Notes: generated from the sequence alone by a model not told the origin. DNA of 64,000 bases from Anthostomella pinea (GCA_963556695.1 CAUWAG010000010.1:6368250-6432249), one strand, 5' to 3'; positions 22,198 to 34,638 are shown, numbered from the stretch's first letter. A program made the numbers and translations.

Positions 22198-23118
22198 GTT
22201 ATCGGGCGAGTATGATAACGAGCAACTAAATCACAGGTAAAGGAGCGTAGACGTGAGGATTATGACCAGGAAGACTTGGGGATCTCAGAGAAGCCATCGT
22301 CGCAGGGCAATAAGGAGGCGCGAAGACGCAAAGGCCTGGAAGCGTCTATTTTGACTGACGGCGCAAGAAAGAGGATCCATCGTCCGCATCTCAGCGGCAC
22401 AGCGGCACAGTGAGATCTTGGCACGATCATGGGAGGATTCAGCCAATCACAATGAACAGGTCGAGCACGCGGCATTCGAAAATATACACAATGTAACGTT
22501 AATTGCTATTACCTTTGCTTCGAGCCTTTGAGCATGATCTAGTCGAAGCCACGCGATGTGCGGCCCTCTACTGATGGTAGGCAAGAAGACCATGGCTACT
22601 ATCGGAGCACTAGGCCCGAACTCGTACCCACTGGCTTGGACCAGCAATAGTCGCGGCGCAGCCTGTTCGCCTTTAGATTGTATCAATTGGGTAGGAACTT
22701 GGTCTTGTGGCTTAATTCAGAAGTGATCCCGGACAGGCTCTGCTGGTAAGCGCAAGTGTTTGACCTCGATACTTTGACCCTGAGTCGTTCTGCTCGACTC
22801 CAGCTTCTAAGGGGTTGAAGAACGATGCTTAGGGTTCCCTTGCTCCGTGATAGTATACTGAGTCAATGCATAGGTCTTTCAAACGCCACTCTTTCATCAA
22901 GCAAGTGTGTTTGCGAGGATTCAGGTAACACTCTCCTATCCTCGGCGATCAGGAATTATCACCAGGCCACTGGCGAATGCCTTTTCCCCTTGCTTGAAAG
23001 CATGTAGGTTCCAAAGCCATACCTGGCGAAGCATTTTGAGTTCCACGATAATCCGAAAGCTGTGAAACATCCAAATCAGTGATGTTACGTAGCACCACGT
23101 TGATCAAAAGCGTGGGAC
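22198..23118. other. Region without a recognised gene
   Basis: It holds the promoter of the secreted protein gene and short frames on both strands. A 60-codon plus-strand frame at 22825-23007 contains KCVCEDSG and GECL, but the Cys spacing does not make a CFEM or any domain I can defend. Confidence 0.4.
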
Positions 23119-23313
23119 TGTTGGATTCTGGGCTACGTTAGCCCATCCATAGTCATCCTTCAGGATCACCATCCCCATCTGTGACTCTGTCACATACGTG
23201 GCCACATAAGGCCACGTATCCTTTCCTTTAGTATCTTGGATATATAGGGCCACTCTGGCCGCTCCAGAGTAGCTGGAATTCCTCTCCTTAATAGAACACT
23301 TTGAAATCTAACA
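23119..23313 (+). mobile_element. Solo LTR, third Copia-type family
   Basis: 195 bp from TGTTGGATTCTGGG to GAAATCTAACA, flanked by the exact 5-bp duplication GGGAC (23114-23118 and 23314-23318). It holds a perfect 10-bp inverted repeat (ATACGTGGCC, 6-nt loop, GGCCACGTAT) and a TATATAG box at about 23240, as expected for an LTR promoter. No other copy lies in this window. Confidence 0.9.
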
Positions 23314-23494
23314 GGGACGAAGTCTCAGGCGGTACAGTGTTCATCCGCACTTATATAAGCTCACACCATCAGGCCGCTCCGGTTTCCACCATCTGTCCAT
23401 TACCCACGAAATCATCCAATACTCTATGATCAAATACGCTATATGCTTAATACGCATTTCTCTTTTACCTCAACCACAGAGTTATCAGGGCAAC

Positions 23495-23746
23495 ATGCAG
23501 TTCCAACTTCTCGCCGTTCCCGCCCTCCTCTTGGCTGTCCAGGCCAACTACATTTCGAACAACGCCATGTCTATACTGAAGAGTTTCGTGAACAACATAT
23601 TCGAACGGGTTGCGATGGAAGTGGACATTAGGCCACCAAGGCAGTACTGTCGTCTCGGGTGTGATAATACTGCCACCAGCCAAGCTTCTCCGTCCCTCCA
23701 TCATAATAAACGCTTGATTAATAAAAACAATATTTCAATTCGATAG
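23495..23746 (+). CDS. Possible small secreted peptide
   Basis: The frame from the ATG at 23495 begins with a convincing signal peptide (MQFQLLAVPALLLAVQA) and then has 66 residues with two Cys and no recognised domain. A TATATAAG box lies at about 23351, and the solo LTR 23119-23313 ends 180 bp upstream. The body has no compositional support beyond the leader, and other frames are partly open. It could be a decayed effector-like gene. Confidence 0.35.
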   Translation: MQFQLLAVPALLLAVQANYISNNAMSILKSFVNNIFERVAMEVDIRPPRQYCRLGCDNTATSQASPSLHHNKRLINKNNISIR

Positions 23747-24054
23747 GTGACTAAGGAAAAAGGGCGAGCCAATTTGCCAGCTCCGGCACAACCTGGACAG
23801 TTTTCTATTAGTTTGAATTTACCATCCAAGGCAAGGAGGTAAGGCGGAATCGTTGGGGCAGTGTTGGGGCAGTATTGGCGAATGTGCATGAATGACGTAA
23901 TCATGTAAGACGACGGCAAGTCTTGTGATGCGCCCGACGTTTCCACCGACACCACCACCACCACCGCCGCCACGATATTCACTCTCTCGGATACAAACGG
24001 ACACGATCAATCAGCGACTCCATCCAAGAACTGTTATCAGTAGTCCCTTACGCC

Positions 24055-25391
24055 ATGAACTCAACTGCAGCCATCGACGCAGGTACCCAGCCAGCAGGCT
24101 CTCAACCGGTGACGGGCCAATCCGTCTTCTGGGTTCTAGTAACACTGGCGACAGCGACGATGTCCCAGCCTCCCCCAAGCAGCCATCGAATCAGCAAGGA
24201 AATGGGCAGTATTGACCTGCTCCGGTCAATCCCCGGGGTCTGTCTTTTCGACGGCATCGTCGACAGCATCATGCTTTGGAAGGCTGTGCGTCAGCGATTG
24301 AACCCTTCTCGGGAAAGAGAACTGGTTCTACAGCGACAGATTCCGCATTTTCGGGAGCGCGACCAGGATCTCCTGTGACAGACGCCACTTCTCCGAATGA
24401 GGACCCTCTACCACGGCCTTCGCACGGGTTGATACTGTCCAAGCTCCTCATGTTCTGTCTTGCCGTCTTCCCCCAGGCGACGAAAGTCTTCGCCATGCGC
24501 GGTATCCCGGTATCGCAAGTCTGCGCCGCCGTCTTCTTCTTCGCTACAACAATCCGCCTCATCACCGAGCTAGGAGGCTTCGAGGTCCACGTCTGGCGTT
24601 CGGGTAACGACGCCAAAGCCGCGGGGAACCACTACTCTCCCCACGTCTTCCTCGTCGCATTTGTCAGCCAGCTAGTCCTCTTCGTTTGGGTCTGCTGCAA
24701 CCTCCCGGTGGACTCAAGCCCGTCCCTGGTCGCGGCGCGGGTCATAGAAACACTAAGTTTATTATACCTCTTGGTGGTGGGCTTGAGCTGCGCGCAATAT
24801 ATCGTCTGCAGGCCGCGCCGCCGGCAGCGCAACGTCCTGAGGAAAATCGAGCCTCCCGCGGAGGAGAATCTTCCGGGGTTCTGGCCTTGGTTTGTAGTGT
24901 CCGCTATGTTCCAGACAGCGGTCAACAAGCGCCCGTATGACGCCATCAGCCGGTATAACATTGGGGTGCAGCGCTGCCTGTCTATCGTTGGCGTGAGCAT
25001 CGCGATAGTGAGAGTAATGGGTGGTATTGGGTACCTGATCTCCCTGGGAAGAGATCGCGTCGGTTTAAACAAGGATGATGACTATGCGACGACCTCTCCT
25101 CAAGACGCGGGAGCGCAAATGCCAGAGCAGCAAGAGACAGGTGGTGGACCCTCGAAAAGAGTCCCCTTCTCTTGGGACACGATACACAATGCCGTTCTAG
25201 ACCAGCTCCACAGGCTGTGCATCCAAGTCTTCCGAGCCCTGCGACAGCAGGATAGGTTCTTCAAGGTCCGGGGCTGGGACCTGGTGCTCACGCTTGTAGT
25301 CATGAACCTTGTCATCACCGTCTTGTACTACCTTGTCTTCTTTGATCAGGACGGAACTTGGACTCCGGGGCGGACGAGCTACTTGGGATGA
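24055..25391 (+). CDS. Multipass integral membrane protein, function unknown
   Basis: The N-terminal frame opens at 24055 (MNSTAAIDAGTQ, PGVCLFDGIVDSIMLWKAV). The main body lies in another frame from about 24340 to 25391. A 44-bp intron, GTCAGC..TACAG at about 24290-24333, would join them in frame (giving MLWKAVPTDSAFSG), but the donor is weak and a frameshift is possible. The body has about six or seven hydrophobic segments, including LLMFCLAVFPQATKVFAM, FLVAFVSQLVLFVWVCCNL, ETLSLLYLLVVGLSCAQYIV, CLSIVGVSIAIVRVMGGIGY and LVLTLVVMNLVITVLYYLVFF. The last lies near the C-terminus. It resembles the many uncharacterised fungal membrane proteins near metabolite clusters; I know no function. Confidence 0.7.
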
Positions 25392-25964
25392 AACATGTCC
25401 CGACTATACTCACACCTGCATAACTCTACGATATTCTTGATGTTCATAGCTGCCCGGGCTTTCATACGTCGTGACGATATACTGATGAGGCTATGACCCA
25501 TTGTAACACAGGAGCAGCCTAGGTACCTTCCTTCAGCACCATGTTACTCTAACTCGTCATATACCTGAGCTGTAGCCCTTCAATCTGTCCCTAGCTTTCG
25601 ATACCAAATGGTATTCCCTGTCTCCATAGGTCCCGTGTCGCGGTACGACTGCTGGCGGCTCCAGGAATGACTGTGTTGATGTATGTGAAGAAGGAATGAA
25701 ACTGTGAGGCTAGCTAGGTAACATGTGTTACGGTATTACATAATACCTCCACATATTTATGTACATATATATCCCTAGCTTCCCCTTTCTCTTCCGACAT
25801 TGCCTCTTTTTCCTTAGATATCGTTGAATCTAGATATTTCATCCCATCAGCCCTGGCCAGCGCAGCTGCAGGCCTGATTGTCACAACATGATCTGGCATA
25901 TATAGGGGTTGACCCCTTGGGCTGTGGGGCTGTCTTCTAGTGCCGTGAGATCCCGCCAATTTCG
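25392..25964. other. Convergent 3-prime region between the membrane protein and the PKS
   Basis: I see no gene here. Both neighbours end toward this stretch, so it should hold two 3-prime UTRs and terminators. Confidence 0.5.
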
Positions 25965-28900
25965 TTAGTCACGGTTCAAGACGTGGTCGCTCTTCGCCGC
26001 AGCTAATAATCCCAGCTGCGCGGTGGTTGTGCTGCCCAGTATCTGGACTGTCGGCATGTCGGACCGTATCTCCGTTGAGAACCAGTGTACAAGTTCCACA
26101 GCAAGGAGAGAATCAACTCCGTAGGTATGAGGCGGGCAATTGATGTCGATATCTTCCACCGGAACAGCTAGAGACAGTGCCAAGCGCCTCGCCAACAAGG
26201 CCGCGACCACAGCAGCCGCTTCGTCGAGCGACTCCGCTGCTCGAAGCTGGAAACCAGATGAATCAGGTTGTATGGCGGCGCTTGGCGACTCCACGTCCTG
26301 TTCCATCTGGTAAAGGTGACAGAACATTGGCAACCGCATCCACCCATGGTCTTGGATAAAACCGCCGCGCTTCACAGAAGCTGGGGTTGTCAATGCACCA
26401 AGGAGCTGAGTTTCCCAGGGCGAGGAGACACTGAGGCGAGGGTTGCAAGCATATTTGAGCATGAAATGCAGGTCCTGTTCCCGGAGACTCTTATAATCAA
26501 GATACGACATGGCAAAACCCTGGACCACATCGATGCGCTCAGCGATATAACCGATGTTTTCGATGATTCCAAGGTCTAGAGAAATGCACCGTTGCCCCTG
26601 GGCATGGCGGAACCTGGCGAAGGCGTCGAGGAAGGCGTTTGCGGCAGCATAATTGGCCTGCGAACTGGCGCCATGGACGCCAGCAATGGACGAGAGAAGG
26701 ACGAAGAAGTCCATCTGGGGTGGGAGCTGGTGATGAAGGTTCCAGGTCCCCTTTACTTTGGGGTCAATCGAGGCTTGGAACTCTCGAAGAGTGAAATCCT
26801 GGAACATACTGTTCTGCGATGAAGGTCAGGCTGAGTAGGTTTGAGTGCAAAAATAGCGCAAGTTTACTTACCTTGATGACCATCGAGCCCTGTATGCAGC
26901 CTCTGATAGGTGGCATGCTCGCTTGGACGTGTTGAACCACTGCTTTCAGCGCGTCCGCGTCAGTGATATCACATCTGGGTGTATAAACACAGACACCGCT
27001 ATTCTCTAGGCTGGTGACGAGCTCCACAGCAGCAGGTGTTTTAACACCAGAGCGTGAGAGCAAGACGAGATGCTTTGCGCCGTGCCGGGACATCCACGCA
27101 GCGATGCTCCTTCCAACCCCACCGAGCCCACCAGTGATAAAATAGGTAGCATTGCTGTCAAACTCGTAGTCCAGCTCCCTTTTCGGGATCACCTATTTTC
27201 ATGTCAGCCCAACCTTCTCATCGGGGAGACCCTTCTGATGTGGAGCATGGCCATTACCTGCAAAATGTCATCTTGCTCCCAGTCAACCACAGCTTTACCG
27301 GAATGCTGTCCAGTCTGGAGGAGTCTGAACGCATCTTCAAAGCCCGAACGCTTGAACACCGTCAGAGGGTATGCTGCACTGTACTTCCGTGTGGACTCAT
27401 CCAGAACCAGCGACTGAACCTCCCGCATGATCTTTCTCATCAAGGCATCGTTGTGCTTGCTAACCACGGCGAGGTCAAGCGAGCAGAATGAAACGTTACG
27501 TTGGAAAGGCTCCATGGGAAGATCTTTGAAGGCGGCGATGTCTCGTTTGCCAAGTTCGATGAATCTTCCGAATGCCGCAAGGCACCTCCAGGTTTCCGTC
27601 AATGCTTGGCCAGAGAGAGAGTTGAGGACGACGTCCACGCCTCTACCGTCAGTTCTCTGCATGATTTGCTGCGCAAAGGCAAGGTGGCGGCTCGAGAAGA
27701 ACTGATCAGAGTGGATGTGATATCGGCCCATTAGAAGTTTCTTCTTCTCAGGAGTGCTGACAGTGACATATACTGTCGCGCCAACGCTCTGCGCTATTTG
27801 TACAGCAGCCTGCCCACTGCCCCCGCTGCCGCATGGATCAGGATGCTTTCGCCGGGTTTCAACTGGACCAGGTGACATAGGCCGTACTGGGCTGTGGCAT
27901 ATGCGATAGGTATTGCGCTTGCTTCACCAAAAGGCATGGATTCGGGAACTTTCATGAGGTGGGAATTCTTCGCACGCACGAAAGTGCGAAAACTTCCATC
28001 TGTGAAGCCGCACACTTTGTCACCTGGACGAAAGGTTGTCTCTGAGCTCGACCCGATCTGCGTGACGACACCAGCGAATTCCTGGCCGATGTGGTCGTCG
28101 GCCACCTGATTCAAGGCAACCATGACGTCTTTGAAGTTGATTCCAGTCGCCTTGACTAGCACTCGGACTTCACTCTCGTGGAGCGCTTGCAACGGTCGTG
28201 GGTCGAAGGCATAGTGGAACGAGTCGAGGCCCTTAGGGATATGATGCAGTTCCAATGCATTATCGGCGGACTCCCATTCTTTGTCCACTGCTGTCGCTTT
28301 GGGGAGCGTTCCGCCACTCTCATATTCTAGAAGCTTATTGATATGAGGAGCTTCGACCACTCTCGGGATCAAGAAGACGTCTGACTGCTTCAGTAAGTCG
28401 GTCTCCATTTGTCGAGTATGCACGCTGCGCCTATGCTGAACAATCCGCAGGATGTCGGTTGCGACCGAAGGCCCTGGATCCAAGTTAAGATGAATGAAAC
28501 TCGTGTCTGGGTTTTCACGCATGATGGTCTCTCCGAAGCCAGAAATCATGGAGGACTCGGGTTTGGAAGGAACCTCTCCGCAAGAATCATTCACCCAGAT
28601 TATCTGCTTGGACGCCCGGAGTATTTGCTGAAGTGCTTGGAATTGGACCTCGGTCATTCGGTCAAGGACGGGATTCCATATCTCTATCAGAGATATGCAT
28701 TGCTCGTACTTGTCGGGCACCGAAACATATGAGTCCAGTGAGTGAATATCACATGCGCTCTCTGTGCGCGAGGCAAGTTCTGCTTGGAGAGTATTGGCGA
28801 TCTCACGCTGCTCACCCGTTTCTGCAATGATGACGGTCGTGGGGTCATTCTTGTGATTCGCTGATGATGGCAAGCAGGACACCATGACAGTCAGCACGTG

Positions 28901-31900
28901 GTTTTCCTCGACGTCATCAGATAGCGACACTCGCAAGCCCTCAAAACCGGCGTGAAGCAGCGCTCGGTTCCAATCCTGTTTACTTAGGAGTGGACCTGAG
29001 GTTCTGAATTCGTCCGTAGCTACAAATCTGGTAAGCAACTGCTGAGAATCGAAGCAGGCAAGGGATTCGCCTACAAAGCCACCAGCCAGGGAGAACACCA
29101 GAGAAACAGGGTATGGTTGCTATTCGATGGTTCGTGGGTTCCGCGAAGATGAGTTGCCCACCACTGTGTCACCATTTAGTACAGATATGGTGTTCGTTCA
29201 TAGTCAGCGCTTACGGTCTGAGTAGCTTCTTGACGTTTTCCAACGTCGTCTCAATGTTCTCGGTCGCATGCAGCACCTATAGAAGTTAGCATCGATATAT
29301 ACAAGTCTGTGAGAACAAGTTTTGTTTGTTTTGTATTTAACGTGGGGGTAGCTCCTCAGTAGTGCAAACCACGCCTCCCAGAGCCTCTGCATCGCAGGGT
29401 TGTGGAGGTCTCAAGATAATAAGTACAGTCAGACCCGCTCACGGGCCCATCCCCGTTGTTGCGGCACTGTGAGAACAAGGTTTGAAGTATGGTCTTACTG
29501 AAGCAGCAATGACAACATCGTAGGAGTTGGGTTCAAAGCCTTGCTCTGTTGGATCGCGCCCAATGTCCAGGGTTTTGTATCTCATGCCGCTCGAATATCC
29601 CGCGTAACGTTCCTGGACCTTGGCAAAGAGACTCGGCGAGATGTCTGTGAAGTCGTACTTGTTGAATCGTGGTGAGGAGCCTGTGAACCTCCCTTGACGT
29701 GAAAGAACGTCCAAGACAGCGTTTGTGGCGCTACCGGTTCCTGCACCAACTTCAATAATATGGATGTTCGAGTTCTTGTGGGCCAAGAGATCCATGTAGA
29801 GAGCAATCCTGTACGCCGAAAGGCTGAATATTGGCCTCTCGTAGAAGCTCTCGGCAACACCATCATTAAACATCAGATGGAGTGGATCGACCTCTCCAGC
29901 GAGTATGGCGGGCAGGTTACTGAGGAACAACACGAGGCTGTTATTTGCGGACGAACTCGCTCGGTAATCATCGATCAGATTAGAGCCCATGCCGTCCTGA
30001 TCGAACCCAGACCAATCCTGGATAAGGTCTGATGTAGCCTGTTTTTCGCGTTCGAGAAATCCCGTCGCCCATTGAGTGTAATTCTGCAGCTCAGGTTTTG
30101 AGGGCAAGAAGGTATCAAGGAGGGCCTCAAGCGCCGTAGACATGAAATGACGGCATACGGTTTCTGTGCGTCGATCGATTTCATGTCCAGGCAAGCCACG
30201 TGGCTCTCGACAACAGTACTCTTCAATCTGGCATTGGGACATGAGGCTTATGTCGGGCTTCCAATGCAGTTGATGAAAAAGTGTCGCCAGCTTGGGTAGC
30301 ATGCCCTCCTGCTGGTTGCTAGCGTGAAACGCAGACAGCCTACAGCCGCGAGCTATGATCATGGGGGCTTTGGTGACACTGTCCACGGCGACTACATCAC
30401 CGTCCATATGAGAAATACCGCGGCTGATGATCTTGCCATGAAGAAGCATTGCGTCTTCTCGTAGTCCTTCCAGTAAGCCACAGGAAATATAAACATCGGA
30501 GAATCTTGTTGGAACCATGGTGGGCCAGACATGCCAGGATTGGCGGGTAGACGCGAAGAGGACGTGTAAGAGACTATCGAGGGTGGATGGGTGGATGATA
30601 TGGTCGCGGAGCTCGTGTTGTCTTACTAGCTGTGTCCACTGTCCAAAAGTGACCCGGGCTGTAGCCTCGCGGTCTCTATGGTTGACCGAGATATCGTCAA
30701 GTGTCTGGAAAGTTTTGCCAAAGTGGAATCCTTTCTTGTGAATATCAGAATAGAACTGAGCCGAGTCGATGCGATCCGTGCAGCGTCCACTGGCTTCCGA
30801 GAAACCGTTGGCGTGTGCAGGCTGAGCGCATCCGTCCAGGATACCCCCGGAAACCAGATCTGTAGTCGCGCGTTGTACTGTAAACGCTTGACTTGAGATG
30901 TGCAATTCCCAGTTGTTGTCCATGACGGAGTATATCGCGAATGCCCAAGCCGGTGCACTCCGGTCGGCCGGAAGCCTGGAATGCGGATGCATATGTAACT
31001 GCGTTTCGATCCCATCATCGGTGATAGGCACAACTAAAGCACTCGTGACGCTCACGTCCCTTAGCCGGTAGCCAACGACGGTGGTGTCTCCAGTAGTAAG
31101 CGCCCGGGCGCCCTCAAGGACCATTGCCAGCATACCGGCTGCGGGATACAAGACGGTTCCGTCAATCTATAACGACGCGTTAACTATGTTCGCACATGCC
31201 TCAAGGGGTGTCTTTCAGTTCGCGATCACCTTGTGATCGACGACCCATGGAAGATCAGACTCGCGTATCGTGAAGCGCCATTTAGGCTCATAGGGATTCC
31301 AGTCAGTGGTAGGGTTGCCAAGCAACTCATGTCGTGGGCTTTTGCGAAAACGACGGTTCCTCGACAGCCTGCTCTCAAGCGAATAAGACTGCGTATGGTT
31401 GAAAGGGTACCGAGGGAGGTTCAGAAGCATCTTCGGCTCATAACCACTGCTGGCGTAGTTGTTTGCAGCTTCAACGTTGACCGGGTATCCATGAATTACG
31501 AGCTTCCCGAGCATCTCCATCGCTGTCCTGCCCGAAGACTGATTACGTTGAACAATGTGGTCGTACATGTAGTCAGCATCATCACCCAAAATCTCCTTGA
31601 CAGGTCTCTGTAATGTGGGATGGGGTCCCACCTCGATCAGATAGGGTAAGACCGCGGGCTTGGGTTCGGATAACGATGACACCATGAGTTTGACAGCCTC
31701 AGAGAACCTCACTTTGGAAACGAGATTCGAGACCCAATAGCTTGCCTGGCATAAGTCTTCGTCCGATAGTTCCGACCCTAGGACAGACGAGAAAAACAAC
31801 GGCCGCGGTGAGCAGGCGCTCTGGGGCCTGGTGGCCAGATAGCCTTCGAGCATTGCCTTGTAGGCGTCCGCAACCTGAAGCATCTGGGGCGAGTGATAAG

Positions 31901-34496
31901 CGACCGGTACATTGAGCTTACGCGCAAAGATTTTGTTGGACCGCAAGCGCGACGCGAGCTTGTCGATGTAACTCTCAACACCAGCGACTGTTGTGCTCTG
32001 GTAACTGTTGATGCAGGCACATGTCAGGTTGCTTGCTTCTCCTTCAGCAACGACGGCGGCGATATGCGGTTCCAGCTCGACCTCAGACAAACCAACAGCG
32101 AGCATGGCTCCTTTCGAATTTTGTGGATGCACAGCAAGCTTTGTGACAGCCTCGCCCCTGAAATAGGCGACAAGCCACGCAGATTCTCTCGTGAGCGCTC
32201 CCGTGCAATATGCAGCGGCGATCTCCCCAGATGAATGGCCAACCACCGCTTGTGATGAAACACCCCAGGCTGTGAGAAGATCAACGTGAGCAACCTGGAG
32301 TGCGGTACACAGAGGCTGCGCGAGCCTTGGGTCGTCAATCCGGGAGGACAACGGGGTTGCGCTTAGTTCATCTTCGGCTGATTAGTGAACGGCAGGGGGT
32401 AGGGACCAAGAGAGCCACTTACCCAGAACGGACCATGTACAGCCGAGCGAACGAAAATAGATGTTTGCTTCCTCGAGGCTTTCCTTGAACGCGGAGAACT
32501 CGACTAGATCTGCACCCATCGATGCCCACTGTGTACCCTGGCCAGTGAACACGAATTGTACCGTGGGACCCTGAGAAGTGCGCACCGACTTTTAGGCTAT
32601 GTTGGAAAGACTTGCTCGGAGATCTTGCACAGAAGTACCTAGGGCGTACGATCTCCAAGGGTGCTGAGTTCGCTTGCTGCTCAATGTAAAGGCGATATCA
32701 GCCAGGTAATGGGTTTCAGCATCGGTGGCGGTCTGATGTAGGTGATTCTCGAAGTCAGTGGACAGGCGTTGGATGCCATTCTCGTCTGCAGTGGAAAAGA
32801 CGAAGAGAAAAGGGCATTCTCTCAAGATCACATGTTTCCCGGGCTGACCGACACCCCTACCCGGAGTACCTGTGTTGCTGCCTCCCATTACCGTGTTATG
32901 AGTTCCCGGCAGTCGCCTGGCCTGCAAGTAGTGAAGAGCGTCATCGAGCACGACGTGCGCGTTTGTACCCCCAAACCCGAAACTGTTGGCAGATGCCCGT
33001 CTCAATCCCTCCTTCGGCCAGTCTGTTGCAGTCATGGGGAACTATAAAGCCGTTAGGCAATTGCCAGGAATACGGCAGAGTTTGCTCCGCTCACCTTGAG
33101 GTGCCAATTGTCCGCCTCAATTGCAGGATTCAGGTGGTTAAGTAGAGCGACGGGGGGGGGGGGGGATCATCGCTCTTTCAAGCATGAGCACCACTTTGAT
33201 TATTCCGGCTATCCCCGCCGTAGCTTCAAGATGACCGATATTGGCCTTGACTGAACCAACGAACAGAGGATTGTGGATGTCGCGATGGTCTGAGAACGCC
33301 AGACTGATTCCTTGGGCTTCAATGGGATCTCCAACGGGAGTACCAGTCGAGTGAGCCTCGAAATAAGCCGTGGATTGGAAGTCTGAATCTACCGACTCGT
33401 ATGCCTTTCGAATGAGGGCAGCCTGGGCAATCGAACTGGGCTGGGAGATCGAAGGTGTTCGTCCATCTTGATTAGCGGATGTGCCGCGGATGACTGCGCG
33501 AATGGTATCCCCATTTGCAAGAGCGCGCGATAGGCGCTTGAGCACTACGACACCAACCCCTTCGCCTCTACTGTAGCCATCTGCCTGCTCATCGAAGCTA
33601 TGACAGTGGCTACTAGACGAGAGGAAATTGAGCCGCGACATTGGAATAGACATTGACCTTGGATCCAGCTGTAACTGAGCGCCGCAGACAAGGCTCTAGG
33701 TAGGGATGAGAGGTTAGCCTTGTGCACTTGTTGATAGGGCATATGGAACTGACCATCTCAGACTCCCCGTTGCGCAGGCTCTGGCAAGCTAGGTGGAGGC
33801 CAACCAGGCTGCTAGAACATGCAGTATCAAGCGATATGCTTGGACCGCGAAAGTCATAGAACCAGCTGAGGCGATTCGATAGCATGGATGACGAAATTCC
33901 AGTTGCTTGATACTTAGCATTGATTTCGTCGTCATTACCGTAAAGTGATGAATATTCAGCGATGAGGTTTCCGACGAAGACGGATGTGGAACTGCCACGT
34001 ACGGCCACCAGAGGGAGCCCAGCTACCGCGCCTTTAGCCACATGCGCTCATAACGGTCAAATGATCATCATACCAGATTCAAGAGCATGATAGCTAGTCT
34101 CCAGCAAGACGCGCAACTGAGGATCCATGGCCCTGGCTTCCGTGCTGCTGGTGGTGAAGAACGGTGCATCGAAGGCAAAGATATCACCCTTTACGTAGTG
34201 ACCGCCACGGCACGGCAACTGTTTGGTATGAGTACAAGGTATGCGGTATGCTTCTTTTTGAGTCTTACCATGTCTTGGCGAGCCGGATTGAAGTCATGGT
34301 GACCGTTGATGTTGTAGCGAGTTTCTGGCACCTCAGTCATAGTAGAGGTGCCCTCGCATATAATTTTCCAGAAAGCGTCGTCTGAGACAGCATCCTGAGG
34401 GAAGCGGAATGAGAAGCCAACGACGACCACGGGGTCTTCCTCGGTACCTTTTTGGCACTGCATCTTGCCGACCAACGGGGATGTCAACGTTGTCAC
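25965..34496 (-). pseudogene. Highly reducing type I polyketide synthase (KS-AT-DH-MT-ER-KR-ACP) with three lesions
   Basis: Twelve exons from the ATG at 34496 to the stop at 25965-25967; about 2589 codons if the lesions are discounted. Introns: 34268-34219, 34073-34032, 33753-33696, 33094-33042, 32422-32378, 31229-31167, 29498-29277, 29214-29164, 29074-29020, 27257-27193, 26871-26814. Domains: KS with DTACSSSL, EAHSTGT and NIGHLEA; AT with GHSSGE; DH with DHKIDGTVLYP and HPSTLDSLLHV; C-methyltransferase with IIEVGAGTGSATNAVL and LPGWWL; ER with INFKDV, ILIHAAAG and GRGVDVVLNSLSG; KR with YFITGGLGGVGRSIA and NYAAANAFLDAFA; ACP with GVDSLLAVEL. Such enzymes make a fully reduced, methylated polyketide chain in the cytosol. 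Lesions: a 14-C run at 33152-33165 (one base too many), an in-frame TAA at 32592-32594, and a missing base at about 27820. Exon lengths confirm the indels (exon 4 is 601 nt, exon 10 is one short). Decay or sequencing error must be told apart. Confidence 0.93.
29319..29466 (-). mobile_element. 5-prime-truncated LINE 3-prime end inside a PKS intron
   Basis: This 148-bp segment matches the 3-prime UTR of the LINE copies at 61049 and 64000 (ACCTCCACAACCCTGC, GCAGAGGCTCTGGGAG, GAGCTACCCCCACG) and ends in the A-rich tail AAATACAAAACAAAC. It is flanked by a perfect 13-bp duplication CTGTGAGAACAAG (29306-29318 and 29467-29479). It sits wholly in the PKS methyltransferase intron 29498-29277, which it lengthened from 61 or 62 bp to 222 bp. 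Splice sites and the GCTAAC branch site are intact. Confidence 0.95.
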
Positions 34497-34638
34497 CCTT
34501 CACCGGCAACAAAGTATGATAATCGATGGAAGAGTAGGTTTATTGATTATGGTGACGACCTGAGCCAGATCCTGGAAATGCTTGACGCAACTTGTAGTAA
34601 ATAGAACAGGCACAGATTGGAAATGGTAAATAAGGAAG
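34497..34638 (-). promoter_or_regulatory. Short gap between the PKS start and an upstream LTR
   Basis: Only 142 bp separate the PKS ATG from the solo LTR at 34639-34850. Any PKS promoter must lie here, in the LTR, or beyond it. No clear TATA box stands out. Confidence 0.4.

Noticed and set aside
22825..23007. CFEM-like cysteine protein
   Set aside because: Only a few Cys and the spacing does not fit the eight-Cys CFEM pattern.
29204..29464. PKS as two separate genes broken by a transposon
   Set aside because: Exon phases and the methyltransferase motif join across a valid intron that contains the LINE piece.
33154..33196. An intron that would remove the poly-C frameshift in the PKS
   Set aside because: The only candidate donor (GTCGCT) is poor, and the sequence it would remove encodes conserved KS residues.
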